From [Bacillus] enclensis (GTDB lineage Bacteria > Bacillota > Bacilli > Bacillales > Bacillaceae_B), in NCBI RefSeq assembly GCF_001456935.1, contig NZ_KQ758483.1:806001-870000 (forward strand): a stretch of 64,000 nucleotides of DNA. Reading direction: 5' to 3'. Position 1 is the stretch's first letter; each line of letters begins with the position of its first letter. This document shows positions 1 through 8,803 of this stretch, piece by piece. The notes under the pieces are model-generated. The model worked only from the letters and a program-made list of their open reading frames with translations. It was not told where the DNA came from and did not search any database. A program made the position numbers and the translations under genes.

Positions 1-1
1 G

Positions 2-85
2 CTGCTGAAATCCGGTGTTGTGATGAATTCCGGATTGTGGTCACTGGATATACAAGATTGTCGATTGATTGCAAAAAACGAATAA
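2..85 (+). CDS. 3' end of an unidentified CDS
   Basis: An open frame runs in from the window edge and stops with TAA at 83-85, leaving 27 residues that end in A-K-N-E. A strong terminator begins 21 bases later, as expected at the end of a gene. The fragment is too short to assign a family, and the frame choice rests only on this position. Confidence 0.3.
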   Translation: MLKSGVVMNSGLWSLDIQDCRLIAKNE

Positions 86-105
86 TGAAAGAATCTTTGA
101 TGTTG

Positions 106-133
106 AAAAGCGCTCGATATCGGGCGCTTTTTC
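106..133 (+). terminator. Rho-independent terminator
   Basis: A 13-bp stem (AAAAGCGCTCGAT with ATCGGGCGCTTTT, one G-U pair) has almost no loop and runs into T residues. It closes the truncated upstream gene and separates it from the TetR unit. Confidence 0.75.
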
Positions 134-168
134 ATATGAAAGAAAACACAACGAGCTAAGTTTATCCT

Positions 169-227
169 TTGACATATGACATCGTGTCATCTATAGTAAG
201 GAAGGTCTTGAAAATGACACTGTGTCA
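169..227 (+). promoter_or_regulatory. SigA promoter with two TetR-type operators
   Basis: A near-consensus promoter has TTGACA (169-174), a 17-bp spacer and TATAGT (192-197). The spacer is almost filled by the dyad ATGACA-TCG-TGTCAT (176-190). A second, perfect palindrome, TGACACTGTGTCA (215-227), lies between the likely transcription start and the ribosome-binding site. Both share the TGACA/TGTCA half-sites typical of TetR-family operators. The arrangement predicts autorepression of the regulator and its exporter by occlusion of RNA polymerase. Confidence 0.7.
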
Positions 228-246
228 CTTAGGAAGGGGGATGTAT

Positions 247-864
247 ATGCCAAAGCCGACTTTTTATAATTTAAATGAAGAAAAAAGGCATATCCTGATT
301 GAGGCGGCAAAAAAGGAGTTCTCCCGCGTATCTCTCTATGAAGCCTCTATTTCAAACATCTTGAAATCAGCCGGGATACCGAGAGGAAGCTTTTATCAAT
401 ACTTTGAAGATAAAGAAGATGCATTTTTTTATCTGCTGAATGAACATACACAGGAAAGACATGAAGAATTCTTATTCAACTTAAAGAAATATCAAGGAGA
501 TCTCTTTCAAGCATTCATTGAAGTATTCTCCCACACATTAAAACGTTCACATAGTGAAGGTCAGAGCAATTTCATAAAAAACGTCCTCTTAAATATGAAT
601 TATAAGATTGAAAAAGCATTCACCAAATTCATCAGTAAAGAAGAATTGAGCAAAAGGTATGATGAAGTATTTCACCTTGTGGATTGGGACAGCCTTAATA
701 TCTCGGAAGAAAATCAGGTATATCATATCCTGCAGATATTATCAGCGGTAACGTTCCATAATCTTGTCCACAGCATCTCAAACGATTTAACGTTTGAAGA
801 AGCAGTGACCAAGTATAAAGTTGAAATACAGCTTCTTCAAACTGGCATGACTAAAACAAGCTAA
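247..864 (+). CDS. TetR/AcrR family transcriptional regulator
   Basis: A 205-residue DNA-binding repressor. Residues 12-60 form the TetR N-terminal helix-turn-helix, recognisable from the segment around SISNILKSAGIPRGSFYQYF, followed by E-D-K-E-D-A. The rest is the helical ligand-binding domain, which is too variable to predict an inducer. ATG 247 is chosen because AGGAAGGGGG (231-240) sits 6 bases before it; the ATG at 241 would abut that site. The gene is followed after 44 bases by a DHA2-type exporter with no terminator between, so the pair is probably one operon in which the regulator controls its own promoter and the pump. Family call is firm; substrate unknown. Confidence 0.9.
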   Translation: MPKPTFYNLNEEKRHILIEAAKKEFSRVSLYEASISNILKSAGIPRGSFYQYFEDKEDAFFYLLNEHTQERHEEFLFNLKKYQGDLFQAFIEVFSHTLKRSHSEGQSNFIKNVLLNMNYKIEKAFTKFISKEELSKRYDEVFHLVDWDSLNISEENQVYHILQILSAVTFHNLVHSISNDLTFEEAVTKYKVEIQLLQTGMTKTS

Positions 865-908
865 CAAAAAGATTAAACATTTAATTTATATAAGAAAGAA
901 GGGAGAAA

Positions 909-2330
909 ATGAAGCCAAAATCACACGATGTATCGCAATCACCCGATTCCATTAATAAATTCCCATTATTGCTGGTGTTAATTTCCGGGGCATTTGCGGC
1001 CATATTGAATCAGACTCTGCTTGCAACTGCTCTCCCGCATATCATGGAAGACCTGCACCTGGAAGCCAGTACAGCTCAATGGCTGACTTCCATTTTCATG
1101 CTGGTGAACGGGGTCATGATCCCCATCACAGCATTCTTGATTGAACGATTTACAACACGCTCACTTTTCCTGACGGCCCTGGGTCTTTTTGCTGCAGGAA
1201 CGCTAATCTGTGCTGTTGCACCAAATTTTGGCATCCTGATGGTGGGAAGGGTCATTCAGGCTTCCGGCGCTGGTATCATTATGCCGCTGATGCAGACGAT
1301 TCTATTTCTGATTTTCCCTGTGGAAAAGCGGGGGAGTGCCATGGGAATGTTCGGACTGGTCATTTCCTTTGCCCCGGCCATCGGTCCGACTCTGTCAGGC
1401 TGGCTGGTGGATCAGTTCCCTTGGAGGAGCTTATTCTATGTCATTCTTCCAATCGTCATCATTGACCTGATTGTCGCCTATTTCATTCTCGTCAATGTTA
1501 CGAAGCAGACGTTCCCTAAAGTAGATATCCTATCTATCATTTTATCTTCGTTCGGTTTCGGAGGGCTGTTGTATGGTTTCAGTACTGCAGGAACAGAGGG
1601 ATGGAGCAGTGTGCACGTGATTGTGTCGATGATTATAGGTTCAATTACACTGACCCTGTTCATATTGAGGCAATTTAAATTAAAACAGCCTATTCTTGAG
1701 TTCAGGGTATTCAAGATAAAATTATTCACGATTACCACAATACTTGGAATGCTCGTATTTATCGCCATGATCGGGGGTGCGACAATCCTGCCGATATTGA
1801 TGCAGAACATGCTTGGCTATTCAGCCTTTGAATCAGGTCTGATGCTGCTTCCCGGAGCCCTCATAATGGGCTTCATGAACCCGATTACGGGAAGGATATT
1901 TGATAAATTCGGGGCAAAGTGGCTTGCGGTTACGGGATTGATCCTGATTTCAATTACAACATTCATGTTCTCGAATCTTACACCTCAGACTTCCTTCATG
2001 TATCTGACTGTCGTAAATGCTTTCAGGATGCTGGGGGTGGCAATGGTGATGATGCCCGTCACCACCGCAGGTTTAAATCAGCTGCCTAACCATTTAATCC
2101 CCCACGGTACGGCTATGAACAATACGATGAGGCAAGTTTCCGGTGCTGTCGGTACTGCTTTACTCGTGACGGTCATGACTACCGCGGCACAGCCCGCCAG
2201 AGGAGTGGAAGGTCTTGTACATGGGGTCAATGTTTCATTTATTGTTGCAGGAATATCTGCTATCATTGGTCTTTTCTTTGCATTTTTTGTGAAGGATAAG
2301 AGTCCTAAAAGAGTAAAAACTACAACTTAA
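909..2330 (+). CDS. MFS transporter, DHA2 (EmrB/QacA-type) drug exporter
   Basis: A 473-residue integral membrane proton-driven efflux protein. It has the length and hydrophobic pattern of the 14-helix DHA2 group, with the antiporter motif C (GPTLSGW) in helix 5, the early segment A-A-I-L-N-Q-T-L-L-A-T-A-L-P and a second-half segment LLPGALIMGFMNPITGRIFD. Start ATG 909 follows AGAAGGGAG. It lies directly downstream of the TetR gene. A paralogue of the same type converges on it (2419-3855). The family exports lipophilic drugs or metabolites; the substrate cannot be told from sequence. Confidence 0.9.
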   Translation: MKPKSHDVSQSPDSINKFPLLLVLISGAFAAILNQTLLATALPHIMEDLHLEASTAQWLTSIFMLVNGVMIPITAFLIERFTTRSLFLTALGLFAAGTLICAVAPNFGILMVGRVIQASGAGIIMPLMQTILFLIFPVEKRGSAMGMFGLVISFAPAIGPTLSGWLVDQFPWRSLFYVILPIVIIDLIVAYFILVNVTKQTFPKVDILSIILSSFGFGGLLYGFSTAGTEGWSSVHVIVSMIIGSITLTLFILRQFKLKQPILEFRVFKIKLFTITTILGMLVFIAMIGGATILPILMQNMLGYSAFESGLMLLPGALIMGFMNPITGRIFDKFGAKWLAVTGLILISITTFMFSNLTPQTSFMYLTVVNAFRMLGVAMVMMPVTTAGLNQLPNHLIPHGTAMNNTMRQVSGAVGTALLVTVMTTAAQPARGVEGLVHGVNVSFIVAGISAIIGLFFAFFVKDKSPKRVKTTT

Positions 2331-2382
2331 TTTGAAATCCTATTCCCATTTTTAAGGAAACAGGCTATTTTTTATAGAGTAA

Positions 2383-2413
2383 AAAAACCTCGTCATAACC
2401 AGACGAGGTTTTT
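2383..2413. terminator. Bidirectional terminator between two exporters
   Basis: The stem AAAAACCTCGTC / GACGAGGTTTTT around a 7-base loop is flanked by A residues on the left and T residues on the right. It can therefore end transcription from both convergent exporter genes. Confidence 0.85.
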
Positions 2414-2418
2414 CTACT

Positions 2419-3855
2419 TTATTCACTCATAGTTTCATTAAAATCAGGGGCAGCTGCTTTTCGAATGAATAAGGAGATGATGACCGCTGATAAAGCCAGA
2501 GCAAGGGCGAACCAGTATGCATGGTGGACACCATATGTCATCGCATCATTCATTACATCCTGTGTTACTTTTCCGTTATAGCTGTTCATGAAGTTTTCCC
2601 TGCTTTGGGTCATGATGCTCACGAATATTGAAACACCCAAAGCACCGGAAACAGGCTGTAATGTGTTTGCAATAGCTGTACCATGTGGATACAAGTACTT
2701 AGGCAGCTCATTCAATGCATTCGTTTGTGCAGGCATCATGATCGCCGAGATCGACAGCATCAATAATACGTATACGACGATGAAAAGCCAAATAGGGGTG
2801 GCTTCGTTAATATTGCTGAAGAAAAAGATGACTCCTGACAGCACAATAGTACCGGGAATGATCAATTTTCTAGGCCCGAATTTATCGAATAATGACCCCA
2901 TGACCGGTGACATCAATCCATTCAACAATGCTCCGGGCAGCAAAAGCAGTCCGGCTATCTTGGCAGAATATCCAAGAGGACCCTGCAGATACATTGGCAT
3001 GACAATTTCAGAGGCGAACATGGCCATGATTACAATGATGAATAGAATGACACCCCGGGCGTAACTTTTGTATTTGAATACGCGAACATCAAGCAGGGGC
3101 TCATCCAATTTCAACTGTCTTAAAACAAACCAGACGAGACTGACTGCACTGATCAGGATGATTAAAATGATTTTGGAAGAGGTGAATCCTTCCCCATTTT
3201 CTCCGGCAGAGCTGAAACCATACACGATCCCGGCAATCCCAATAGAAGAAAGGATGATTGACCACACATCCACTCCGGGACGTGTCACTTCACCTACGTT
3301 TTGCAAGTATTTCCATGCAAAAAGGATAGAAAAAATTGAAAATGGGATGACCGTGATAAACAACCATCTCCATCCGAGCATATCAACGATTACACCGGAT
3401 AATGTCGGGCCGATCGCCGGCGCAAACATGATCACGAGTCCAAAGGTCCCCATTATTTTCCCGCGGACTTCCGGCTTATAGATAAGTAACAATGCGTTCA
3501 TGATGACCGGTATCAACAACCCGGTACCCACTGCCTGAATCATCCGTCCTGCTAAGAGCATCGGAAAATTCATTGCACCTGCAGCGATTGTCGTTCCAAT
3601 CAAGAATATCGTCATGACACCGATAAACATTTGTCTGGTCGTGAACCATTGAATCAATAAAGCTGATATCGGCATCAATACTCCCATTACAAGCATAAAG
3701 CCTGTAGCGAGCCATTGGACTGTGGGGGCATTGACCCCGAATACTTCCATTAATTCAGTCAAAGCTATATTAAGTAAGGTTTCATTGAGAATAGCGAAAA
3801 AAGCCCCGATCATGAAAGTAATCAGTATAGCTTTTGAGTTTATTTTTGTTTCCAT
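2419..3855 (-). CDS. MFS transporter, DHA2 (EmrB/QacA-type) drug exporter
   Basis: A 478-residue paralogue of the exporter at 909-2330, with the same 14-helix layout: FFAILNETLLNIALTEL near the N-terminus, GPTLSGV as motif C, and LLPGALLNGLMSPVMGSLFD in the second half. The start ATG is preceded by AGGGGGA. It is the second gene of a leftward unit, 53 bases after a small membrane protein gene, and shares its terminator with the convergent exporter. No regulator gene adjoins it on this side. Substrate unknown. Confidence 0.9.
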   Translation of the reverse strand: METKINSKAILITFMIGAFFAILNETLLNIALTELMEVFGVNAPTVQWLATGFMLVMGVLMPISALLIQWFTTRQMFIGVMTIFLIGTTIAAGAMNFPMLLAGRMIQAVGTGLLIPVIMNALLLIYKPEVRGKIMGTFGLVIMFAPAIGPTLSGVIVDMLGWRWLFITVIPFSIFSILFAWKYLQNVGEVTRPGVDVWSIILSSIGIAGIVYGFSSAGENGEGFTSSKIILIILISAVSLVWFVLRQLKLDEPLLDVRVFKYKSYARGVILFIIVIMAMFASEIVMPMYLQGPLGYSAKIAGLLLLPGALLNGLMSPVMGSLFDKFGPRKLIIPGTIVLSGVIFFFSNINEATPIWLFIVVYVLLMLSISAIMMPAQTNALNELPKYLYPHGTAIANTLQPVSGALGVSIFVSIMTQSRENFMNSYNGKVTQDVMNDAMTYGVHHAYWFALALALSAVIISLFIRKAAAPDFNETMSE

Positions 3856-3908
3856 TAGTTCCCCCTGTTAAAGTTGAATGAAGCATTTCCCTGTTGAGAT
3901 GCTTATTG

Positions 3909-4097
3909 TTATGGATTCTTTTTTTCCAAAAGCTCAATAATCCGGTCAAGTTTCTTGTTCAAATCAACCGCAGAATGAGATTGGACCTTTGAATTGATGA
4001 TCAGCCTGCGAATGAAAAGGGTGAATGAAACCACACCAATAATGATTAAGCTGAATACAATCAGCTGGAATAGAATATCCCCAAGATTATACCCCAT
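3909..4097 (-). CDS. Small membrane protein, DUF4083-like
   Basis: A 62-residue protein with one transmembrane helix (about residues 8-30) and a charged C-terminal tail ending D-R-I-I-E-L-L-E-K-K. This tail and size match the DUF4083 family of Bacillus small proteins as remembered; function is unknown. A good ribosome-binding site (GGGAGGA) precedes the start. It is probably cotranscribed with the downstream exporter. The divergent gene at 4203 leaves about 105 bases for both promoters. Confidence 0.7.
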   Translation of the reverse strand: MGYNLGDILFQLIVFSLIIIGVVSFTLFIRRLIINSKVQSHSAVDLNKKLDRIIELLEKKNP

Positions 4098-4202
4098 ATT
4101 TTCCTCCCTGAATAAAGTTAATAATGACCATTCTAGTTTATAGGAAGAAATGGTAAACTACAATTATGAAAAATTGAAGAACGTGAAAGGAAGGGCCGTC
4201 AA

Positions 4203-4934
4203 ATGTCTGACTCCATTCAACATACATATAATCGATTAGCTGAGACATACCAACATGATATCGATAAAGCAAGTCCATACAATGCTTATTATGAGCGGCC
4301 TGCCATGATTGCTGAGCTGCCCGGGAAGTTAGAAGGATATTCCATTTTGGATGCAGGTTGTGCAGCAGGCTGGTACACACAGTATTTTGCCTCCCAAGGA
4401 GCAAAGGTCACAGGAATTGATATAAGTCCTGAGATGGTTAAAGCGGCCAAAGTGAGGGTGGGGGACTCGGCACAGGTATTATGCCAAGACCTTCAAAAGC
4501 CGCTTCCATTTGAAGCCGACTCATTTGATATCATCGTCAGTTCTCTAACGCTTCACTATTTTGAGAACTGGGATGACACTTTTAAGGAATTTAACCGTGT
4601 ATTGAAACCGGGCGGTACCTTCCTCTTTTCCATTCATCATCCATTTATGGACTTTACCCGAAATAACTGCGAAGACTATTTTACTTCAGAAACCATCACG
4701 GAAACATGGAAAAAGCCGCATATTACAATCGATGTCACTTTTTTCAGAAAGCCATTGGGCAGAGTCCTTAATGACACCACCCATTATTTTCATCTTGAAC
4801 GGTTTGTCGAACCCCAACCAACAGAAAAAATGAAATCAATTAAAGAAAAATCCTATCGATATCTCATGACACATCCGCATTTTCTCATCGTAAAAGCTAA
4901 GTCGAAAAAGGCTAGTACAAAAGAAGTGTTTTAA
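4203..4934 (+). CDS. Class I SAM-dependent methyltransferase
   Basis: A 243-residue protein with the Methyltransf_11/25 fold. SAM-binding motif I is [10 protein letters not shown] (residues 48-57), the acidic residue after strand 2 is in T-G-I-D-I-S, and motif IV is [12 protein letters not shown]. Post-motif L-K-P-G-G-T-F-L-F is also present. The start is set by GGAAGGG 9 bases upstream. The methyl acceptor cannot be inferred; such stand-alone enzymes in Bacillus range from metabolite to quinone methylation. Confidence 0.85.
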   Translation: MSDSIQHTYNRLAETYQHDIDKASPYNAYYERPAMIAELPGKLEGYSILDAGCAAGWYTQYFASQGAKVTGIDISPEMVKAAKVRVGDSAQVLCQDLQKPLPFEADSFDIIVSSLTLHYFENWDDTFKEFNRVLKPGGTFLFSIHHPFMDFTRNNCEDYFTSETITETWKKPHITIDVTFFRKPLGRVLNDTTHYFHLERFVEPQPTEKMKSIKEKSYRYLMTHPHFLIVKAKSKKASTKEVF

Positions 4935-4942
4935 TCTAAGTG

Positions 4943-5090
4943 AAACCCGAACTGATTTGCACAAGATAAGGCAAATTAGTTCGGGTTTAAATTTGTTCGA
5001 ATCACATTTAGATTCCAGCCCCTTTCTAGTGGTTTATTGAGTGTACCCCGCAGGGAGGCACGACCGTGGAGGCTCAGGAGTTATCTTTTT
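4943..5090. repeat. Dispersed Bacillaceae intergenic repeat, decayed copy A
   Basis: The block starts with a hairpin AACCCGAACTGATTTGC / GCAAATTAGTTCGGGTTT (4944-4988), which can also terminate the methyltransferase gene. It continues with ATTTAGATTCCAGC and ACCCCGCAGGGAGGC-type sequence ending GGAGGCTCA. The same ordered pieces recur at 16.6 kb and 62.9 kb. This copy is the shortest, with internal parts missing. Open frames across it are not credible genes. Confidence 0.65.
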
Positions 5091-5167
5091 AGTCCAACGA
5101 GTAATCTCACGAGCATATTTCTTGATAAAAAATTTTGCATGTCTTACAATAATCTCGAATTAATAAT

Positions 5168-5203
5168 ATATCTTATTGAGATATGTTGTAATCATTATAT
5201 ATT
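5168..5203 (+). promoter_or_regulatory. Candidate azoR promoter with overlapping dyad
   Basis: ATATCT-TATTG-AGATAT (5168-5184) is a perfect 6-bp dyad. It overlaps a possible -35 TTGAGA (5176-5181), with TATATT (5198-5203) as -10 at 16-bp spacing. Azoreductase genes in Bacillus are often controlled by MarR/DUF24 repressors that bind such dyads; that this one is an operator is inference. Confidence 0.35.
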
Positions 5204-5234
5204 ACTTAAACAAAAAGAAAGGAAGATTTAAGAA

Positions 5235-5870
5235 ATGACCAAGGTATTATACATCACGGCTCATCCGCACGATGACTCACAATCATTCAGCATGGCTGCT
5301 GGAAAGGCATTTATTGACAAATACAAGGACGTAAATCCGGCACACGAGGTTGTCGCGATTGATTTATACAAAGAAGATATCCCGCAAATTGATGCTGATG
5401 TGTTCAGCGGATGGGGTAAACTCCAGACAGGTAAAGGATTTGAAGAGCTATCAGACAGCGAGAAAGCAAAAGTCGGCCGCTTGACTGAACTCGTCGATCA
5501 ATTTGTAGAAGCTGATAAATATGTATTTGTCACTCCGTTCTGGAATTTCTCATTCCCGCCAGTAATGAAAGCATATATCGATGCCGTATCAGTTGCAGGA
5601 AAAACATTCAAATATACAGAACATGGTCCGATCGGTCTTCTTACCGATAAAAAAGCCCTTCATATCCAAGCACGTGGAGGCGTTTATTCAGAGGGACCTG
5701 CAGCACAAATGGAAATGGGGCACCGCTACCTTGACATCATGATGCAATTCTACGGAGTTCCATCCTTCGAAGGACTGTTCATAGAAGGTCATGCCGCCAT
5801 GCCGGAAAAAGCTCTAGAAATCAAAGAAAACGGCATTGAACGTGCAAAAGATCTTGCACATACATTTTAA
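5235..5870 (+). CDS. azoR: FMN-dependent NADH-azoreductase
   Basis: A 211-residue cytoplasmic flavodoxin-fold enzyme that reduces azo bonds and quinones with NADH, used in quinone and electrophile detoxification. The N-terminal V-L-Y-I-T-A-H-P segment, the FMN-site segment P-F-W-N-F-S-F-P and the Q-A-R-G-G-V-Y segment are typical, and the length is standard. Start ATG 5235 follows AAAGGAAG. It is a single-gene unit between the repeat copy and a strong terminator. Which B. subtilis paralogue (azoR1 or azoR2) it matches was not resolved. Confidence 0.92.
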   Translation: MTKVLYITAHPHDDSQSFSMAAGKAFIDKYKDVNPAHEVVAIDLYKEDIPQIDADVFSGWGKLQTGKGFEELSDSEKAKVGRLTELVDQFVEADKYVFVTPFWNFSFPPVMKAYIDAVSVAGKTFKYTEHGPIGLLTDKKALHIQARGGVYSEGPAAQMEMGHRYLDIMMQFYGVPSFEGLFIEGHAAMPEKALEIKENGIERAKDLAHTF

Positions 5871-5875
5871 GTAAT

Positions 5876-5902
5876 AAAGACCGGCGAGATGCCGGTCTTT
5901 TT
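5876..5902 (+). terminator. Terminator of azoR
   Basis: Stem AAAGACCGGC / GCCGGTCTTT with a 5-base loop followed by a T run, 5 bases after the stop codon. Confidence 0.9.
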
Positions 5903-5975
5903 CAATGACTCCTTTAACAAATTATGGTAGTATTATTCAGAAAAGTTAAACTTCCATTTAAAGGAGCCAGAATTG

Positions 5976-6638
5976 ATGAATGAAAAAACTTGGAAAGAAG
6001 TAGACCAATATTTCACTGCTAAATTACATAAAAAAGACCAATTGATGAATGAAGTCATGAAAGCGAACGAAGAAGCTGAAATGCCTTCGATTGATGTGTC
6101 TCCCTCTCAAGGAAAGATGCTGCATATGCTGGTTAAGATGAAAGGTGCAAAACGAATCCTTGAAATCGGCACGCTTGGAGGATACAGCAGTATATGGATG
6201 GCGAGGGCACTCCCTGAGAATGGTTCTTTAATTACATTAGAGTACAGTGAAAAACATGCTGAAGTGGCACGGGGAAATATTAGAAAAGCAGGCCTTGAAA
6301 ATAAAGTGAAAATCCTGACAGGTGCCGCTTTGGACACTCTGCCTTCCTTAAAAGGGCAAAAATTCGATTTTATCTTTATTGATGCAGACAAAAAAAATAA
6401 CCCTCACTATATTAAATGGGCAATTGAGCTTTCGGAGCCGGGAACGGTTATTATTACGGATAATGTGGTCCACGGGGGAAGGGTAATTGACGCCAAGAGT
6501 CCTGATGAAAATATTAAAGGGGTGCGGACATTTATAGACATTTTATCAGACAGTGAATTAATCGATTCTACAGCAATTCAAACAGTAGGCACGAAAGGCT
6601 ACGATGGATTTGTGATCGGTATAGTAAAAGAAGGATAA
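5976..6638 (+). CDS. O-methyltransferase (Methyltransf_3 family)
   Basis: A 220-residue class I SAM-dependent enzyme related to catechol/caffeoyl-CoA-type O-methyltransferases. Motif I is L-E-I-G-T-L-G-G-Y-S-S, the carboxylate after strand 2 is in T-L-E-Y-S, and the metal-site motif is F-I-D-A-D-K-K-N with I-T-D-N-V-V downstream. ATG 5976 has AAGGAG 9 bases upstream; an adjacent TTG at 5973 is also possible. In many bacteria this family methylates small catechols or tRNA hydroxyuridine; the acceptor here is unknown. Confidence 0.85.
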   Translation: MNEKTWKEVDQYFTAKLHKKDQLMNEVMKANEEAEMPSIDVSPSQGKMLHMLVKMKGAKRILEIGTLGGYSSIWMARALPENGSLITLEYSEKHAEVARGNIRKAGLENKVKILTGAALDTLPSLKGQKFDFIFIDADKKNNPHYIKWAIELSEPGTVIITDNVVHGGRVIDAKSPDENIKGVRTFIDILSDSELIDSTAIQTVGTKGYDGFVIGIVKEG

Positions 6639-6787
6639 TAAATTAAATCACAAGGATGATAAGAAAGAAGGATCTTGTCCCCGGACATTTATTCAAATTT
6701 CCTTGACTCATGCAGATTATTTGTAAAGGATGCGCAAACATGTAATCATTAATTCATACCAATTCAATCGGAAAAGGAGATGGAAAT

Positions 6788-7432
6788 ATGAAAGTAGCAG
6801 TAGTAGGCGCTAATGGTCAGATAGGCAGACATCTGATTAAATTGCTGGATGACAGTGAGCAATTTAATCCAAACGCCATTGTCAGAAAAGAAGATCAGGC
6901 TCGATCTTTTAAGGCAGAAGGCATAGCGGCATCTCTCGTGGATTTAGAAGCGAGCGTTGAGGAAATCTCCGAAGGACTGAGGGGCGCGGATGCGGTAGTG
7001 TTCACAGCAGGTTCAGGCGGTGCTACAGATTCAGATAAGACACTGCTTGTCGATTTGGATGGCGCCGTAAAGACGATGGAAGCTGCAAAGCAGGTTGACA
7101 TTAAACGTTTTATCATCGTAAGTGCACTTCAGGCACATCACCGTGAAAATTGGAATGAATCTTTACTGCCTTATTATGCAGCAAAACATTATGCCGATAA
7201 GGAACTGGAAAGAAGTGGACTGACTTACACCATTATCCGTCCGGGAGGGTTATTGAATGAAAACGGGACTGGTAAAGTATCGGCAGCCGAAAATTTATCA
7301 AGGGGATCCATCCCGCGGGAGGATGTAGCAAAAGCCATCTATGCTTCTCTTACCGAAGAACATACTTATAATCGAGGATTTGACCTTATTTCCGGAAACA
7401 AACCAATTGAAGAGGCTATAAAAGAAATTTAG
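6788..7432 (+). CDS. NAD(P)-binding protein, atypical SDR (YhfK-like)
   Basis: A 214-residue Rossmann-fold protein. The dinucleotide-binding motif is G-A-N-G-Q-I-G (residues 7-13). The segment I-I-V-S-A-L-Q and the Y-Y-A-A-K-H-Y-A-D dyad correspond to the YxxxK region of atypical SDRs. I-I-R-P-G-G-L is the usual C-terminal signature of the NmrA/YhfK-type group. Likely a redox-sensing or NAD(P)H-dependent reductase; no substrate is known. Start ATG follows AAAAGGAGAT. It stands alone between two short intergenic gaps. Confidence 0.8.
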   Translation: MKVAVVGANGQIGRHLIKLLDDSEQFNPNAIVRKEDQARSFKAEGIAASLVDLEASVEEISEGLRGADAVVFTAGSGGATDSDKTLLVDLDGAVKTMEAAKQVDIKRFIIVSALQAHHRENWNESLLPYYAAKHYADKELERSGLTYTIIRPGGLLNENGTGKVSAAENLSRGSIPREDVAKAIYASLTEEHTYNRGFDLISGNKPIEEAIKEI

Positions 7433-7437
7433 TATAC

Positions 7438-7464
7438 AGGCGTGATGATTGAATCATCACGCCT
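7438..7464 (+). terminator. Terminator hairpin
   Basis: AGGCGTGATGATT / AATCATCACGCCT is a perfect 13-bp inverted repeat with a very small loop, 6 bases after the stop codon. The T run after it is poor, so efficiency is uncertain. Confidence 0.65.
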
Positions 7465-7692
7465 ATTCATTTTAGTACTTATTCATTAATGGTCCTTATT
7501 ATCAAATTATAAAGGGATTTTTTTGTGAAATAGTTGTATTTAGCAATTTTTATAATTAATCTATGCTAAAATTAAATATAAGAGATGAATGATTTTGAAA
7601 TACAGGCATTACGCTGGATCATACATACTAGTTATTCACTAATACAATGAGATACATTTTACAGAGTTATTTATTATTTAGGAGGGGCTGTC

Positions 7693-8712
7693 GTGCAAAC
7701 TCAGACCAATATGAATGTAGAAGGAATCAGTTTCGATTGGAATATGGACACGGGGCAATTTTCGTACGAAGGGCAGGATGCAGTACTATTCTGGATTTCC
7801 AGTGCAATGAAAATGTTTTTTGATACGATAGAAGAAGTCTCAGGGGTAGAGGCAGCTAACCTGGTGCTTGAGACGACAGGCTACCGCCAGGGTCTTGTAG
7901 TTGGAGAATATTTCGAGAACCTGAAGCATGTCGGACCGGAAGAAGCATCAGAATTGATCGGGCATACATATGCTTCAGCCGGCTGGGGACGAATATCCAC
8001 TGAAAAGCTTGATATTAAGGAAAAGACAGCAACAATCTATTTGAAAGACAGCTGGGAGCATAAAATCAATGTCGCCCAGGAAAAAAATGAGGGAGGTAAA
8101 TTTCTGCCTGCCCATTTTGCAGGTATTTTTACCGGTTTGTTTAAAACGAATATCTGGTACAATGTCATCCAATACCAGCTTAATGGATATGATTGCTCGA
8201 AGGTTGAATATTATCCATCTGACATTACAATAAACAATAACATCCATGAACTCGCACGGAAAAAAGAGACAGAACATATCAGACAATTAGAAGCCGTGGT
8301 GGAAGATAAAACAAGAGACCTGAAGGAGCTTGTAAAGGCCCTTTCCTCACCAATCATTCCCGTTCTAGAAGGGGTGGTCGTAGTGCCGCTTCTTGGAAAA
8401 TATGATGGCGAACGTGCGGAAGAACTGGTTTCCAAGACCTTACATAATCTTCCATCATACAAAGCAAATTATTTAATCCTTGACCTCACGGCACTGGACG
8501 AAGACATTGATGACCTTTCAGCCAGCTTGATTGAAAAAATCGGTGCCGCTGCATCATTAATTGGAACAAATACAATACTGGTAGGTATTTCCGCTAAACT
8601 TGGTGCTCATATTGCACATACAGGGGTAGATTTTTCAAGATTCGAGTGTTTCAAAACACTGCAGCATGGGATACATTTTGCCTTGGCACAGGCAGGCAGG
8701 AAAATCGTATAG
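7693..8712 (+). CDS. RsbR-like STAS-domain protein
   Basis: A 339-residue protein. Residues 1-175 form an N-terminal sensory-type domain I could not assign firmly; it recalls heme/V4R-like domains. Residues 185-215 are a charged helical linker (R-K-K-E-T-E-H-I-R-Q-L-E). Residues 220-335 are a STAS domain close to that of RsbR co-antagonists of the SigB stressosome (VVVPLLGKYDGERAEELV, then LILDLTALDEDIDD). The two threonines phosphorylated in B. subtilis RsbRA appear replaced here by Gly239 and by an Asp at 273-274. GTG 7693 is the start, with AGGAGG 7 bases upstream. No rsbS or rsbT gene is adjacent, so it is an orphan stressosome-type sensor. Confidence 0.75.
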   Translation: MQTQTNMNVEGISFDWNMDTGQFSYEGQDAVLFWISSAMKMFFDTIEEVSGVEAANLVLETTGYRQGLVVGEYFENLKHVGPEEASELIGHTYASAGWGRISTEKLDIKEKTATIYLKDSWEHKINVAQEKNEGGKFLPAHFAGIFTGLFKTNIWYNVIQYQLNGYDCSKVEYYPSDITINNNIHELARKKETEHIRQLEAVVEDKTRDLKELVKALSSPIIPVLEGVVVVPLLGKYDGERAEELVSKTLHNLPSYKANYLILDLTALDEDIDDLSASLIEKIGAAASLIGTNTILVGISAKLGAHIAHTGVDFSRFECFKTLQHGIHFALAQAGRKIV

Positions 8713-8734
8713 ACTTCCCACTGTCACTGATAGT

Positions 8735-8775
8735 AAAAAGGGACAAATCACATATTCTGTGATTTGTCCCTTTTT
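8735..8775. terminator. Bidirectional terminator
   Basis: A perfect 18-bp stem (AAAAAGGGACAAATCACA and its complement) with a 5-base loop, A-rich on the left and T-rich on the right. It serves the STAS gene and the convergent LysM-CAP gene. Confidence 0.92.
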
Positions 8776-8803
8776 GATTAACCTCCTGAATTTTATTTTG
8801 GTT

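Noticed and set aside
2588..3481. Two rightward frames of 158 and 137 codons opposite the second exporter
   Set aside because: They are shadows of the membrane-protein gene on the other strand, with no ribosome-binding sites or recognisable domains.
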